Below are positions 6,542 to 14,984 of a stretch of DNA of 64,000 bases, one piece after another. Position numbers and translations under genes: made by a program. The number at the start of each line of letters is the position of its first letter. Positions within the stretch are counted from its first letter, which is position 1. The stretch comes from Curtobacterium salicis (lineage in GTDB: Bacteria; Actinomycetota; Actinomycetes; Actinomycetales; Microbacteriaceae). The stretch spans positions 372,001 through 436,000 of the forward strand of contig NZ_JAAOYO010000001.1 in NCBI RefSeq assembly GCF_011759505.1, given 5' to 3'. The notes under the pieces are model-generated. The model was not told the DNA's origin, did not search any database, and saw only the letters and a list, made by a program, of their open reading frames with translations.

Positions 6542-9243
6542 GCGTCGGTCCCCGTGGCGGTCGTGGCGGCCCCGGCCGGGTCGACACCGGCCGGGTCGAC
6601 ACCGGCCGGGTCGACACCGGTCTCGGTCACCCGGCTGCCGAGCGGGTGGATCAGCCCGACGCAGCTGTAGGACAGGTCGGGTCGGGTGACGACCGGCACG
6701 CCCCGCTCGCGGGCGAGGGCGACGACGTGGGCGATGTCGACGTCCTCCGGGTCTCGCACCAGCACCTGCCACGGCACCCGACGGAGCAGCACTCGGGTGG
6801 TCTCACCGACACCCGGTTTCACCAGGTGCAGGTCGGTGATGCCGTACTCGGCTCCGATCGCCTCGACGGTCCGCATGCCGCGCCAGTCGACCACGCGCGA
6901 CTCCGGGCCACCGTCGGCAGCCAGGGCCGCGTCGACGCGGGAGCGGACAGCGGCGAACCGCTCGGCGATGGTGGCGACGAACGAGCGGGAGTGGTCGCGG
7001 GCACCGAGCTCCCGGTACTGCTTCGCCCCGTGCAGCGTCCCCTCCGGAGTCCACGCGCGGTTGAACACCGTCCGCGACACCAGCCCGGACACCGTCGAGT
7101 TGAGGCACGCCGACGGCACCAGGTAGTCGTCGCGGGTGCCGTGCAGCGGGGTGCACCCGGCCGGGTCGGCGAGGACGGCGAGCTCGTCGCCGAAGCGGAC
7201 ACCGTCGGTCGCCGCGAACCGGTCGAGCGCGTCGGTCAGCTCCCGCGTGATGGCGCCCTTGCCGGTCCACCCGTCGACGAAGACGACCTGGGACGCGTCG
7301 TGGTGCGCCGCGAGCCAGCGGAGCGCCGTCTCGTCGATGCCGACCCCACGGACGATGCTCGCCGTGTAGTGCTGCAGGCGGACCCCGTGCTGCTCCGCCG
7401 CCCAGCGGCGCATGAGGATCCCGACGGGCGTGCCGGCGCGGGCGAGGGAGACGAGCACGGCGTTCGGTCGGTCGCGGAGGACCAGGTCCGTGACGATGCC
7501 GACCGCCTCGGCGATCCGGTCCGCCGACCGCCCGAGGGCGTCGCGGTACAGCTCCTCGTAGGACTCCGACGGCACGTACTCGACGGGCAGGGACTCGGCG
7601 TAGTTAGCGCCCTCCAGCTGGATGGCCCGCTCCCGGTCGGCGGTGTCCGCCTCGAGTGCGGCGTCAGCGAGGTCCTGCAGCAACCAGGTCACCTCGTCGG
7701 GTTCGTAGGACCCGAACGACGGACCGGTGAGTGGACGGGGCGAGGACGCGGCGGTACCCGCGGGTTCGAGGGCGCTGTCGACGAGCACCACCCGGGGCGT
7801 CACCGTCGTCAGGACGTCGAGCAGGCCGTCGGGGCCGTCGAGCGCGACCCGGTCAGTGCCGGGCTCGGGGACGACGACGACCGCGTCGAAGCCGTGCACG
7901 TTGTACGCGTACCGCTCGCCGGGGCCGTCGACCGTGACGTCGTGGGACCGGTGCCGGATGCCGGAGCGGATCGGCCAGGCCGGGTCGTCGAACACGGCGA
8001 CGGGGGAGCGGGTGCTGGTCGAGGACCGGACGTCCGCGGTCGTCCGGCGGCGGAGTGCGTCCGCGACGGCGAGCGGCGTGGCCATGTGCTCCTCGGTGCC
8101 GAGCACCAGGATGCGCGACGGCACCTGGCTCGACTCGTCGGTCAGCACCGGGGCGAGGTCGGCGGCGATGCCCTCGACGTCGGTCCGCGGGGTGCGGACG
8201 CGCGAGGCGGGGGTCCCGGTGCGGTCGACGGCGGTGGGCGGCGCCGTCACGACGGTGACCGTGTCGGGACGGGAGGCGCTTGTCGGGCTGGGCGCGTGCC
8301 TCCCGTCCGTCGTCGGTCCGCCGACGGTCGTGGTGAGCGGCGCGGCGGCCGTGACGACGAGGTCCGCTGCCGTGGTGGTGAGTCCGTCGGGCAGGGCGAC
8401 CCGACCGCGGCCGAGGGCGACGACGACGACGGGCGCGCCGAGCTCGGTGGCGAGGGCCTCGGTGGCGGCGACGTCCGCGTCGGACCGGAGGTCGACCAGT
8501 GCGGCGACGACCCACTGCCGTTGCGGGGCGACGGCGTGCAGCGCACGGATCGTGGCGCGGGCCGTCGCGCCGGTGCTCAGTTCGTCGTCCACCAGGACGA
8601 CGGTGCCGTCGGTCGGCAGCCAGTCGTCCTCGGCGGGCAGCAGGCGGTGCGCGGTGGCGTGTGAGTGCGCTTCGTCGAAGCCGGCGGCGGGCGTCGCCCC
8701 GGCCGGGTCGTGGCGCGTCGAGTGCAGGTACCCGGCACCGAGGGCCTCGGCGACGGTCGCGCCGAGGGCGGTCGCGGTCTCGGCGAACCCGAGGACGAGC
8801 ACGTCCGGCAGGGTCGGTCGGACGGCGGCCAGGTCGGTGCGGAGCGTCGTCGCGGCCCGGTGGACGGCGTCGGAGCCGTCGTGTGCCGGGGACTCGTCGC
8901 CGGCTCCGGTGGCCGTGTCGGTCTGCTGCTGCAGGTCGAGGACGGCCCCGAGTCGCGCGGCGGCCGCACCGTCGAGGCGCGCGCCACCGTCGAGGACGTC
9001 GGCGACCCGGGCACCGAGGGCCTCACCGGCCAGGAGCGCGACGGCGGGCACGGTCGGGACGTGCTTCGCGAGCACGGTGGACACGAGCAGGTGCGCGCGT
9101 CGGGGGTTCCGTCGGAGCGCCACGCGGACGAGGGACGACAGCGGCACGCCGGGCGCGGCCCCGGGGACGGCGGGCGCGTCGGTGAGGACCACGCCCAACT
9201 CGTCCGGGGTCGGCAGCGCGGCCGTGGGGGTGGTCGTGGTCAC
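6538..9243 (-). CDS. Fusion: phosphoribosyltransferase-TRSP / cysteine protease StiP / PELOTA
   Basis: A single 901-residue protein joins modules that are usually separate genes in ter clusters. Residues 145-285 form a phosphoribosyltransferase with the PRPP loop VVLVDDELSTGAT (215-227). Residues 375-490 form a TRSP domain starting at VLGTEEHMATPLA. Residues 510-780 match StiP, the putative cysteine protease, with Cys713 in SACLNSTVSGL as likely nucleophile. Residues about 815-870 resemble the PELOTA RNA-binding domain. Linkers (302-350) are proline/threonine rich, and the C-terminus carries three VDPAG repeats. Start is GTG at 9243, overlapping the CitE-like stop by four bases. Proposed role: synthesis or handling of a ribosylated metabolite in the stress response; the biochemistry is inferred from families. 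Confidence 0.85.
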   Translation of the reverse strand: MTTTTPTAALPTPDELGVVLTDAPAVPGAAPGVPLSSLVRVALRRNPRRAHLLVSTVLAKHVPTVPAVALLAGEALGARVADVLDGGARLDGAAAARLGAVLDLQQQTDTATGAGDESPAHDGSDAVHRAATTLRTDLAAVRPTLPDVLVLGFAETATALGATVAEALGAGYLHSTRHDPAGATPAAGFDEAHSHATAHRLLPAEDDWLPTDGTVVLVDDELSTGATARATIRALHAVAPQRQWVVAALVDLRSDADVAATEALATELGAPVVVVALGRGRVALPDGLTTTAADLVVTAAAPLTTTVGGPTTDGRHAPSPTSASRPDTVTVVTAPPTAVDRTGTPASRVRTPRTDVEGIAADLAPVLTDESSQVPSRILVLGTEEHMATPLAVADALRRRTTADVRSSTSTRSPVAVFDDPAWPIRSGIRHRSHDVTVDGPGERYAYNVHGFDAVVVVPEPGTDRVALDGPDGLLDVLTTVTPRVVLVDSALEPAGTAASSPRPLTGPSFGSYEPDEVTWLLQDLADAALEADTADRERAIQLEGANYAESLPVEYVPSESYEELYRDALGRSADRIAEAVGIVTDLVLRDRPNAVLVSLARAGTPVGILMRRWAAEQHGVRLQHYTASIVRGVGIDETALRWLAAHHDASQVVFVDGWTGKGAITRELTDALDRFAATDGVRFGDELAVLADPAGCTPLHGTRDDYLVPSACLNSTVSGLVSRTVFNRAWTPEGTLHGAKQYRELGARDHSRSFVATIAERFAAVRSRVDAALAADGGPESRVVDWRGMRTVEAIGAEYGITDLHLVKPGVGETTRVLLRRVPWQVLVRDPEDVDIAHVVALARERGVPVVTRPDLSYSCVGLIHPLGSRVTETGVDPAGVDPAGVDPAGAATTATGTDA
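6572..6620 (-). repeat. Three tandem 15-bp repeats encoding VDPAG
   Basis: A 15-base unit (CCGGCCGGGTCGACA on the plus strand) occurs three times at 6572-6616 plus a partial copy, in frame near the 3' end of the fusion gene. Copy-number change would only alter the number of VDPAG units in the tail. Confidence 0.85.
8267..8308. repeat. Dispersed palindrome inside the fusion gene linker
   Basis: The inverted repeat GGACGGGAGGC (8267-8277) / GCCTCCCGTCC (8298-8308) has the same core as the intergenic palindromes at 4386, 34796 and 40887. Here it lies within the coding sequence, in the low-complexity linker just after the phosphoribosyltransferase domain. Confidence 0.65.
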
Positions 9244-10406
9244 GGGAGGCTCCGCTCGAGCAGGTCGACGTAGGTCACGTCCGGGGTGGCCACACCGAAC
9301 GCCCGGGCCCGGAGCATCGTGCGCTCCGCCCACGCGTGGTGCGGTTTCATCTCGTTCATCTTGTTGCCGTACCGGGAGGCGGCGACACCGCCCGTCGCGT
9401 TGGCGAGCACGTCGGAGGCGTCCGAGAACTCCTCGTCGCTGACGACCGACATCGCGTGCACGAGCGGCACGTGGCGCGGGTGGATGACCGTCTTGCCGGT
9501 GAGTCCGTTCGCGCGGTCGAGGGTGACCTCGCGGAGGAGTCCGTCGAAGCCCTCCAGGAGCAGCTGCCGGCGGAGCTTGAGGTCCCCGGCCTCCTGGAAC
9601 GGCGTCGTGCGCAGCTGCGTGCGGAACACCCGGTCCGAGTCGGGGTAGTGCTCCCACACCGGCCCGGCGACGACGAAGCCGTCACGGGCACGACCGAGGA
9701 CGTTCACCACGTCGCCGATCACGGACGCGAGCACCTGCACGTCGTACACGGTCAGGTGCGAGGGCCGGCGGAGGCCGTACACGCTCGACAGGTCGGTCGC
9801 GCCGATCCGAACGGCCAGCACGTCGTCCCGCCGTTCCAGCAGCAGGTCGTGGACGTCCGCGAGGGCCTCGGTGCGCGACTCCCGGTGCATGATCGCGGGG
9901 GACTCGAGGATCGGCATCACGAGGAGACGTCGGCCGGTGGCTCGTCCCTCGTTCGCGGCGTCGAGCACCTCGAACCACTGGGCACCGGCACCGTCGGGGT
10001 TCTCGAACTTCGGCAGGACGATCCCGGCCAGGACATCGAGTGCCCGGCTGCCGAAGCGGTCGAGCAGTCGTGCAAAGTGCTCCGGCGTCCGCACCCGCAG
10101 GAACAGCTGGGGCAGGGTCGCCGAGTCGAGTTCCTCGGTCAGGGTGCGGAGTGCGGCCTCGACGTTCGCCTCGGCCGTGGGCAGGTCGTCGTCGGCGACG
10201 GAGTCCTCCAGGCAGAGCACGATCGACCCGGCGCCGAGCTCGGTCTGCCGGCGGACGTCCCGCACCAGGTCCGGACGGATCCCCGGCGTGTACAGGGTGG
10301 CGCCGAGGGCCACCGCGCGGAGGTCCTGGGGGCTGTCCCGTGTGACGTCCTCGGGCGGTCGGAGGAACAGCGGTTCCTGGTCGGCGATGTTGGCGAAGTG
10401 GCGCAC
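9240..10406 (-). CDS. CitE-like HpcH/HpaI aldolase-family lyase of ter operon
   Basis: TIM-barrel carbon-carbon lyase of 388 residues, related to citrate lyase beta subunit. The barrel signature includes GATLYTPGIRPDL (33-45), VLCLEDSVADDDL (63-75), VLPKFENPDG (about 128-137) and a late KTVIHPRHVPLV (about 315). The acidic residues in LCLEDS are the expected metal/substrate ligands. This lyase is a regular partner of the phosphoribosyltransferase/StiP module in ter loci. Start is GTG at 10406, three bases after the stop of the upstream gene; its stop overlaps the next start by four bases. The substrate is unknown. Confidence 0.85.
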   Translation of the reverse strand: MRHFANIADQEPLFLRPPEDVTRDSPQDLRAVALGATLYTPGIRPDLVRDVRRQTELGAGSIVLCLEDSVADDDLPTAEANVEAALRTLTEELDSATLPQLFLRVRTPEHFARLLDRFGSRALDVLAGIVLPKFENPDGAGAQWFEVLDAANEGRATGRRLLVMPILESPAIMHRESRTEALADVHDLLLERRDDVLAVRIGATDLSSVYGLRRPSHLTVYDVQVLASVIGDVVNVLGRARDGFVVAGPVWEHYPDSDRVFRTQLRTTPFQEAGDLKLRRQLLLEGFDGLLREVTLDRANGLTGKTVIHPRHVPLVHAMSVVSDEEFSDASDVLANATGGVAASRYGNKMNEMKPHHAWAERTMLRARAFGVATPDVTYVDLLERSLP

Positions 10407-10409
10407 GGA

Positions 10410-11279
10410 TCAGACTCCGACGGTCGGGGCGGACAGGACGAAGCCGAACGCGGCGAACACGTCGCCGTCGTGGGTCGCCCTGGGGAACGGCTCGGCGCGG
10501 AGCTCGAGTTCGCCGTCGATGACGGAGAGCGCCAGGATCGTGATGGTGTCGGCGTCCCCGGGGTCGACCGCGAGGGTGGTGCCGTCGTGCAGGGCGACGA
10601 CGAGCCGGTCCGGCCCGCGGCCCATCACGAGTGCCCGGCGGAGCTCGCGGACGTGGCGGAGGGCGACCAGGACGTCGGCGCCGTCGTAGCCGACCAGCGG
10701 GCGGTTGCCCCGTGTGGTGACGGTGCGCCCGGCGGTCGCGCCGTCCGCGGTCGCGCCACCGACGACGTGGACGACCGACTCCCACGCTGCGCTCGTCGAA
10801 CCGGTCACGCGGAGGGCACCGACGGCCGAGCGCCGGCGGTCGATGCGGACCACGGGGTCCTCGGGGCCGAGGACACGGACGTCGCGCGGGTCGGGTGCGG
10901 GGAAGGGGCGGATCCGGGAGGCACGCTCCGCCAGCCGACGCGCGATGCGGTCGGGACGGGGCTGGGCGGGCGCGGTGGTGCCCGGCGCGGGCACGCGGGC
11001 TGCGCCAGACGTCGGCGCCGCGGAGGTGCGTGGTGCCGGGGTCCGGTCCGACGACGGCGCGGGCTGACGGCCGAAGGACAGGCTCAGCCCGCCACCGGAG
11101 CTCGCCGGCGCGGCGGGTGCCGGAGCTGCCGGCGCGGCCGGGCGGGAGATCGGTACGCCGTGGGCGGCGCTGGTGCCCGACGAGGCGGCGGTGCCGTGCG
11201 AGGCGGCGGTCGGGTGTGCCTCCTGGCCGGGCGGGGTCGGACGGACGCGACGGCGGAGGAACGGGTGCCCCGTCGTCAT
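10410..11279 (-). CDS. Ter-operon protein with proline-rich N-terminus and unknown C-terminal domain
   Basis: Protein of 289 residues that I cannot assign to a family. Residues 1-130 are low complexity (Ala, Pro, Ser, Thr) with a short GGGLSLSFGRQ segment that faintly echoes the TerD N-terminus. Residues 165-289 look like a compact beta-rich domain (LVVALHDGTTLAV, DTITILALSVIDGELELRAE). It has no signal peptide, membrane helix, or the TerD calcium motifs GDNxTG and DLDASA. Start is ATG at 11279, overlapping the stop of the upstream TerD gene as ATGA. Position in the operon suggests a TerD-linked role; a very divergent TerD or TerA-like fold is possible. Confidence 0.7.
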   Translation of the reverse strand: MTTGHPFLRRRVRPTPPGQEAHPTAASHGTAASSGTSAAHGVPISRPAAPAAPAPAAPASSGGGLSLSFGRQPAPSSDRTPAPRTSAAPTSGAARVPAPGTTAPAQPRPDRIARRLAERASRIRPFPAPDPRDVRVLGPEDPVVRIDRRRSAVGALRVTGSTSAAWESVVHVVGGATADGATAGRTVTTRGNRPLVGYDGADVLVALRHVRELRRALVMGRGPDRLVVALHDGTTLAVDPGDADTITILALSVIDGELELRAEPFPRATHDGDVFAAFGFVLSAPTVGV

Positions 11280-11836
11280 CGCGCTCGGCCGATGCCGTGG
11301 TCGGCGCGGAGGCCGGTCAGGCCGGTCGTGTAGCCCTGACCGACGGCGCGGAACTTCCACTCCGAGCGGTGGCGGTACAGCTCACCCAGGATCACCGCGT
11401 CGATGAGGTGGTTCCGCTCCGGCGGCAGCGGGAACGCGATGAGCTCCCGACCGTCCGGCGCGCAGACGCGGACCGACATCGAGCGGACCGAGCCGAGGTC
11501 CTTCGGGGACCGCGGGTCGGGGTCGAGGTAGACCGCGAAGACGATCTTGTCGACGGCGTCCGGCACCGAGGCGAAGTCGACGTCGATCTCCTCCTGGTCG
11601 GACTCGTCCAGGTACCGGACGGAGGCGTCGGCACTCTCGATCTGGTTGAAGAACACGAGGTCCTCGTCGGAGAGCACGTGGCCGTCGGGGCCGCAGACGA
11701 TGGCGACCGGGACGAGTTCAGCGGAGGGGCCGCGGCTGGCGATCTGGTCCCAGTGGATCCCGACGACGACCGCGCTGAGGCCGGGGTTCTCGGCGGTCAG
11801 CGCAGCGTTCGCGCCCGGGACGAGCTGCCCGGTCAC
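11276..11836 (-). CDS. Divergent TerD-family protein
   Basis: TerD-like beta-sandwich protein of 186 residues. It keeps the frame of the family: N-terminal LVPGANAALTAE, VVGIHWDQ, DLVFFNQ, and the C-terminal [19 protein letters not shown] that is almost identical to its operon neighbours. The calcium-binding part is degenerate. The canonical GDNRTGxGDGDDE is replaced by a short LDESDQEEIDVDF, and DLDASA is missing. It may therefore not bind calcium like the others. Start is GTG at 11836, overlapping the upstream stop as GTGA. Confidence 0.85.
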   Translation of the reverse strand: MTGQLVPGANAALTAENPGLSAVVVGIHWDQIASRGPSAELVPVAIVCGPDGHVLSDEDLVFFNQIESADASVRYLDESDQEEIDVDFASVPDAVDKIVFAVYLDPDPRSPKDLGSVRSMSVRVCAPDGRELIAFPLPPERNHLIDAVILGELYRHRSEWKFRAVGQGYTTGLTGLRADHGIGRAR

Positions 11837-12405
11837 GAGTCGGCTCCGCGGAGGCGCAGGACCTCGTCACCGTTGCCCAGGCGGTCGCGGAGGAACCGGC
11901 CGTGCGAGGAGAGTTCGGCGATGGCACCGCTCCTGATCTGTTCGTGCATGTCCTCCACCGTCTCCGCGACGACGTCGAGTTGGCCGGCGAGGGTCGCCGT
12001 GGCGGCGCTCTCCGGGGTCCGGTCCGCTGCGGGCAGGGAACGGTAGGTCCGGACGGGCGTGGGCAGGTAGTCGTTCACGATCGCCTGGAAGAGGTAGCGC
12101 TGCTCGGTCGAGGCGCCACGTGCGATCACGGTGCCGGCGGCCTCCCGGAGGAGGTCCTCGACGTGTCGGACGCGCGAGGACACGACGGTCGGCAGGTCGG
12201 CTCCGGCCGCGCGCACGATCGTCCGGAGGTCGTCGAGCCCGGCTGCCGCCGCAGCGTCGTCGGCCGCGCCGCCCGAACCGCGGACGTCGATCCGCGCCGC
12301 CGCAGCGGCCGCGGCCGACGCCGGGGTCTCGGCGTCCGGATCCGGGACCCGTCGCTCCGGGTCGTCGTCGTCGCGGCCGAACAGTGCGCGCAGGCGATCA
12401 CGCAC
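11833..12405 (-). CDS. Unknown helical protein between telA and terD
   Basis: Protein of 190 residues without recognised family. After an acidic, alanine-rich N-terminal third (residues 12-50), the remainder is predicted mostly helical, with LRTIVRAAGADLPTVV, VRHVEDLLREAAG and a region ending in SSHGRFLRDRLG. It has no signal peptide or membrane segment. Start is GTG at 12405, 18 bases after the telA stop; the stop overlaps the next terD start by four bases, so it is tightly coupled to the operon. A similar unassigned gene next to telA seems usual in actinobacterial ter loci, but I cannot name it. Confidence 0.7.
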   Translation of the reverse strand: MRDRLRALFGRDDDDPERRVPDPDAETPASAAAAAAARIDVRGSGGAADDAAAAAGLDDLRTIVRAAGADLPTVVSSRVRHVEDLLREAAGTVIARGASTEQRYLFQAIVNDYLPTPVRTYRSLPAADRTPESAATATLAGQLDVVAETVEDMHEQIRSGAIAELSSHGRFLRDRLGNGDEVLRLRGADS

Positions 12406-12423
12406 GGCAGTCGACCGCAGGCG

Positions 12424-13644
12424 TCATCGCGTCACCGATCGGGGGTCGTCGTCGGTCTGGCGGGCACGCTCGAGGTACGGCTTGGCACGCTGGATGCCGG
12501 ACTCGAGCGCCGCGACCGTCGAGGACATGTTCTGCGCGGCCTGGGACCGGAAGGAGTCGATCGCGTCCATCGTCTGGAACACGTTGTCGAAGGCCTTCTG
12601 CAAGGTCTCGACGCTGACGCCGGAGTTCGTCGCCTGCTCGTGGATCCGCGTCGTCTGGTCGCGCAGCATCTCGCTGGTCTGCAGGATCATCGCGTTCGTG
12701 GTGTTGTTCACCGCGTCGATCTGGTCGAGGACCATCTTCTGGTTCGCCAGCGCCTGCGCCACCACGACCGCCGTGCGGAGCGCAGCGATCGTCGTCGTGC
12801 GCGCCCGTTCGACGCCCTTGATGAGCTCGGTGTTGTTCTTGCGGACCAGGTCCATCGCCAGGTAGCCCTGCACCGACACGGCCAGCTGGGTCAGGATGTC
12901 CTGGTGTCGCTGCCGCACCGGGAACAGCACGTCGGACTCGAGCTTCTGCGCCTCGTCGACGCGGCCGCCGTTCCGCAGGCTCTCGACCTTGGTGACCGTC
13001 GCCGCGTCCAGGGCCTTCGCGAACACCGCGTACTCGCTCAGCTGCTGCATGGTCTCCCACAGCTGGACCTTCTCGTCCGCGAGCGTGGCGTTGTCCTTGC
13101 GGAGCTCGTCCTGACCGGCCATCAGCGACTTGATGATCTTGTCGAGCTGGGTCTGCGCGGACTCGTACCGCTGGAAGTACTTCGCCAGCTTGTTGCCGCC
13201 CGGGATCATGCCGAGGATCTTCCGACCGGTGCTGAGGTCGGCCTGGTTCGGCGTGAGGTCCTCGACCGTGGAGCGGAGGTCACCGAGGGTCGTGGCGACC
13301 TTCACCTGCGCGTCGTCACCGGAGCGCTTGGCGCCGGCGACGGACGACTGCGACCGCTCGAGCATCCGCGACGAGAACCCGCCGGAGCGCGCGATCTCCG
13401 AGCCGGCGATGGCGTTGATGCCGTCCACCTTCTCGGTGAAGGCGGGGGAGCGCGGGTCGAGGCTCGCGACCTCCTCCACGAACTCCCGCGCCTGCGCCGC
13501 GATCTGTGCCTGCCGGTCGGCGTCCACCGGCACCATCCCCGGAGCGTCGTCCGGGGTGACGACCTCGGCGGCGTCGGCAGCACGCAGGACGAGGGCGTCC
13601 TGCGACGGGTCGGTGGGCTCCGGCGGAGCGAGCGGTCCGGGCAT
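12424..13644 (-). CDS. telA: Toxic anion resistance protein TelA
   Basis: Cytoplasmic, largely coiled-coil protein of 406 residues in the TelA/KlaA family linked to tellurite and other stress resistance. Recognisable parts include KILGMIPGGNKLAKYFQRY (about 145-165), ESDVLFPVRQRHQDIL, and the C-terminal VSVETLQKAFDNVFQTMDAI. The N-terminal 60 residues are variable and proline/aspartate rich. ATG at 13644 is chosen because AGGAGA lies seven bases upstream and because in-frame codons further upstream give an arginine-rich, non-homologous extension. It follows terD by an 89-base gap, the longest in the operon. Molecular activity is not established for this family. Confidence 0.9.
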   Translation of the reverse strand: MPGPLAPPEPTDPSQDALVLRAADAAEVVTPDDAPGMVPVDADRQAQIAAQAREFVEEVASLDPRSPAFTEKVDGINAIAGSEIARSGGFSSRMLERSQSSVAGAKRSGDDAQVKVATTLGDLRSTVEDLTPNQADLSTGRKILGMIPGGNKLAKYFQRYESAQTQLDKIIKSLMAGQDELRKDNATLADEKVQLWETMQQLSEYAVFAKALDAATVTKVESLRNGGRVDEAQKLESDVLFPVRQRHQDILTQLAVSVQGYLAMDLVRKNNTELIKGVERARTTTIAALRTAVVVAQALANQKMVLDQIDAVNNTTNAMILQTSEMLRDQTTRIHEQATNSGVSVETLQKAFDNVFQTMDAIDSFRSQAAQNMSSTVAALESGIQRAKPYLERARQTDDDPRSVTR

Positions 13645-13733
13645 CGGTGGTCTCCTGTGACGAGGTGGAACTGCTGGGTCCTGCTGGGTGGTGCGGGTGC
13701 TGCCGAGTGGTGCTGGCGCCGACGGGGCGCCGG

Positions 13734-14312
13734 TCAGCTGAGGTTGACGCCGAAGTCCGTCGCGACGCCGGCGAGACCGGACTGGTAGCCCTGGCCGACC
13801 GCGCGGAACTTCCACTCCGCACCGCTCCGGTAGATCTCCGAGAAGATCATCGCGGTCTCCGGGGCGGCGTCCTCGGAGAGGTCGAAGCGGACGATCTCGG
13901 CGCCGTCCTGGTCGAGCACCCGCGAGTACGCGCTGCGGACCTGCCCGAAGTTCTGGCGGCGGGCCTCGCCCTGGTCGATCGAGACCACGACGACGACGCG
14001 GTCGACGTCCGCCGGCAGGCTCTGCAGGTCGATGGCGATCTGCTCGTCGTCGCCGTCACCCTGACCCGTGCGGTTGTCGCCCTTGTGCTCGACGGAACCG
14101 TCGGCGCTCTTCGGCTGGTTGTAGAAGATGAAGTCGGCGTCCGAGCGGACCTTGCCGTCGGGCCCGACGAGCAGCGCCGAGGCGTCGAGGTCGAAGGCCT
14201 CGCCCGCCGTGGTGCGCGGGTCCCAGCCGAGGCCGACGGTGGCCACGGTGAGCCCGGGGCTCGTCTTCGTGAGGGAGAGGTTGCCGCCCTTGCTGAGGGA
14301 GAGTCCGGCCAT
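13734..14312 (-). CDS. terD: TerD-family calcium-binding stress protein (copy 2)
   Basis: TerD protein of 192 residues with all family hallmarks: [13 protein letters not shown] (4-16), [12 protein letters not shown] (26-37), [11 protein letters not shown] (40-50), DADFIFYNQ (59-67), the acidic loop [13 protein letters not shown] (77-89), and [10 protein letters not shown] near the C-terminus. The acidic loop and DLDASA bind calcium in characterised TerD proteins. ATG at 14312 has GGACCC/AAAGGA upstream and gives the standard N-terminus. It is nearly a duplicate of the next gene, so the cluster grew by tandem duplication. Confidence 0.93.
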   Translation of the reverse strand: MAGLSLSKGGNLSLTKTSPGLTVATVGLGWDPRTTAGEAFDLDASALLVGPDGKVRSDADFIFYNQPKSADGSVEHKGDNRTGQGDGDDEQIAIDLQSLPADVDRVVVVVSIDQGEARRQNFGQVRSAYSRVLDQDGAEIVRFDLSEDAAPETAMIFSEIYRSGAEWKFRAVGQGYQSGLAGVATDFGVNLS

Positions 14313-14373
14313 GATCGGGTCCTTTCGGTTGTGGGGGAGCGTCGTCGGGGACGGGAGGCGCGTGGCGCGACCG

Positions 14374-14955
14374 TCAGTCGAGGACGACGCCGTAGTCGGT
14401 GGCAACGCCCCGGAGGCCGGTGGCGTAGCCCTGGCCGACGGCGCGGAACTTCCACTCGCCGTCGTACCGGTAGATCTCGGCGAAGATCATGCCGGTCTCC
14501 GATGCGGCGTCCTCGGTGAGGTCGAAGCGCACGACCTCGTTGCCGGTCTCGTCGTTGACGACCCGGCAGAAGGCGCCGCGGACCTGGCCGAAGTTCTGGT
14601 GGCGGGCGTCGGCCTGGTCGATCGTGACGACGATGACCACGCGGGAGACGTCGGCGGAGACGAGGTCCAGGTCGATGAGGATCTGCTCGTCGTCGCCGTC
14701 ACCCTCACCGGTCCGGTTGTCGCCCTGGTGGACGACCGAACCGTCGATCGACTGCAACTGGTTGTAGAAGATGAAGTCGTCGTTCGAGCGGACCTTGCCG
14801 TTCGCCCCGACCAGCAGCGCCGACGCGTCGAGGTCGAACTGCTCGCCCGCCGTCGTGCGCGGGTCCCAGCCCAGGCCGATCATGGCCCGGCGGAGGCCCG
14901 GGTCGGTCTTGGTCAGGGAGAGGTTGTTGCCCTTGGAGAGCGAGAGGGTCGCCAT
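14374..14955 (-). CDS. terD: TerD-family calcium-binding stress protein (copy 3)
   Basis: TerD protein of 193 residues and close paralogue of the copy at 13.7-14.3 kb. Motifs in order: [70 protein letters not shown] and [11 protein letters not shown]. The full acidic loop predicts calcium binding. ATG at 14955 follows AAGGACGA on the minus strand. The gap to copy 4 is 29 bases, consistent with a polycistronic message. Confidence 0.93.
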   Translation of the reverse strand: MATLSLSKGNNLSLTKTDPGLRRAMIGLGWDPRTTAGEQFDLDASALLVGANGKVRSNDDFIFYNQLQSIDGSVVHQGDNRTGEGDGDDEQILIDLDLVSADVSRVVIVVTIDQADARHQNFGQVRGAFCRVVNDETGNEVVRFDLTEDAASETGMIFAEIYRYDGEWKFRAVGQGYATGLRGVATDYGVVLD

Positions 14956-14984
14956 CGATCGTCCTTCCGTCTGGGTTCGTGCCG

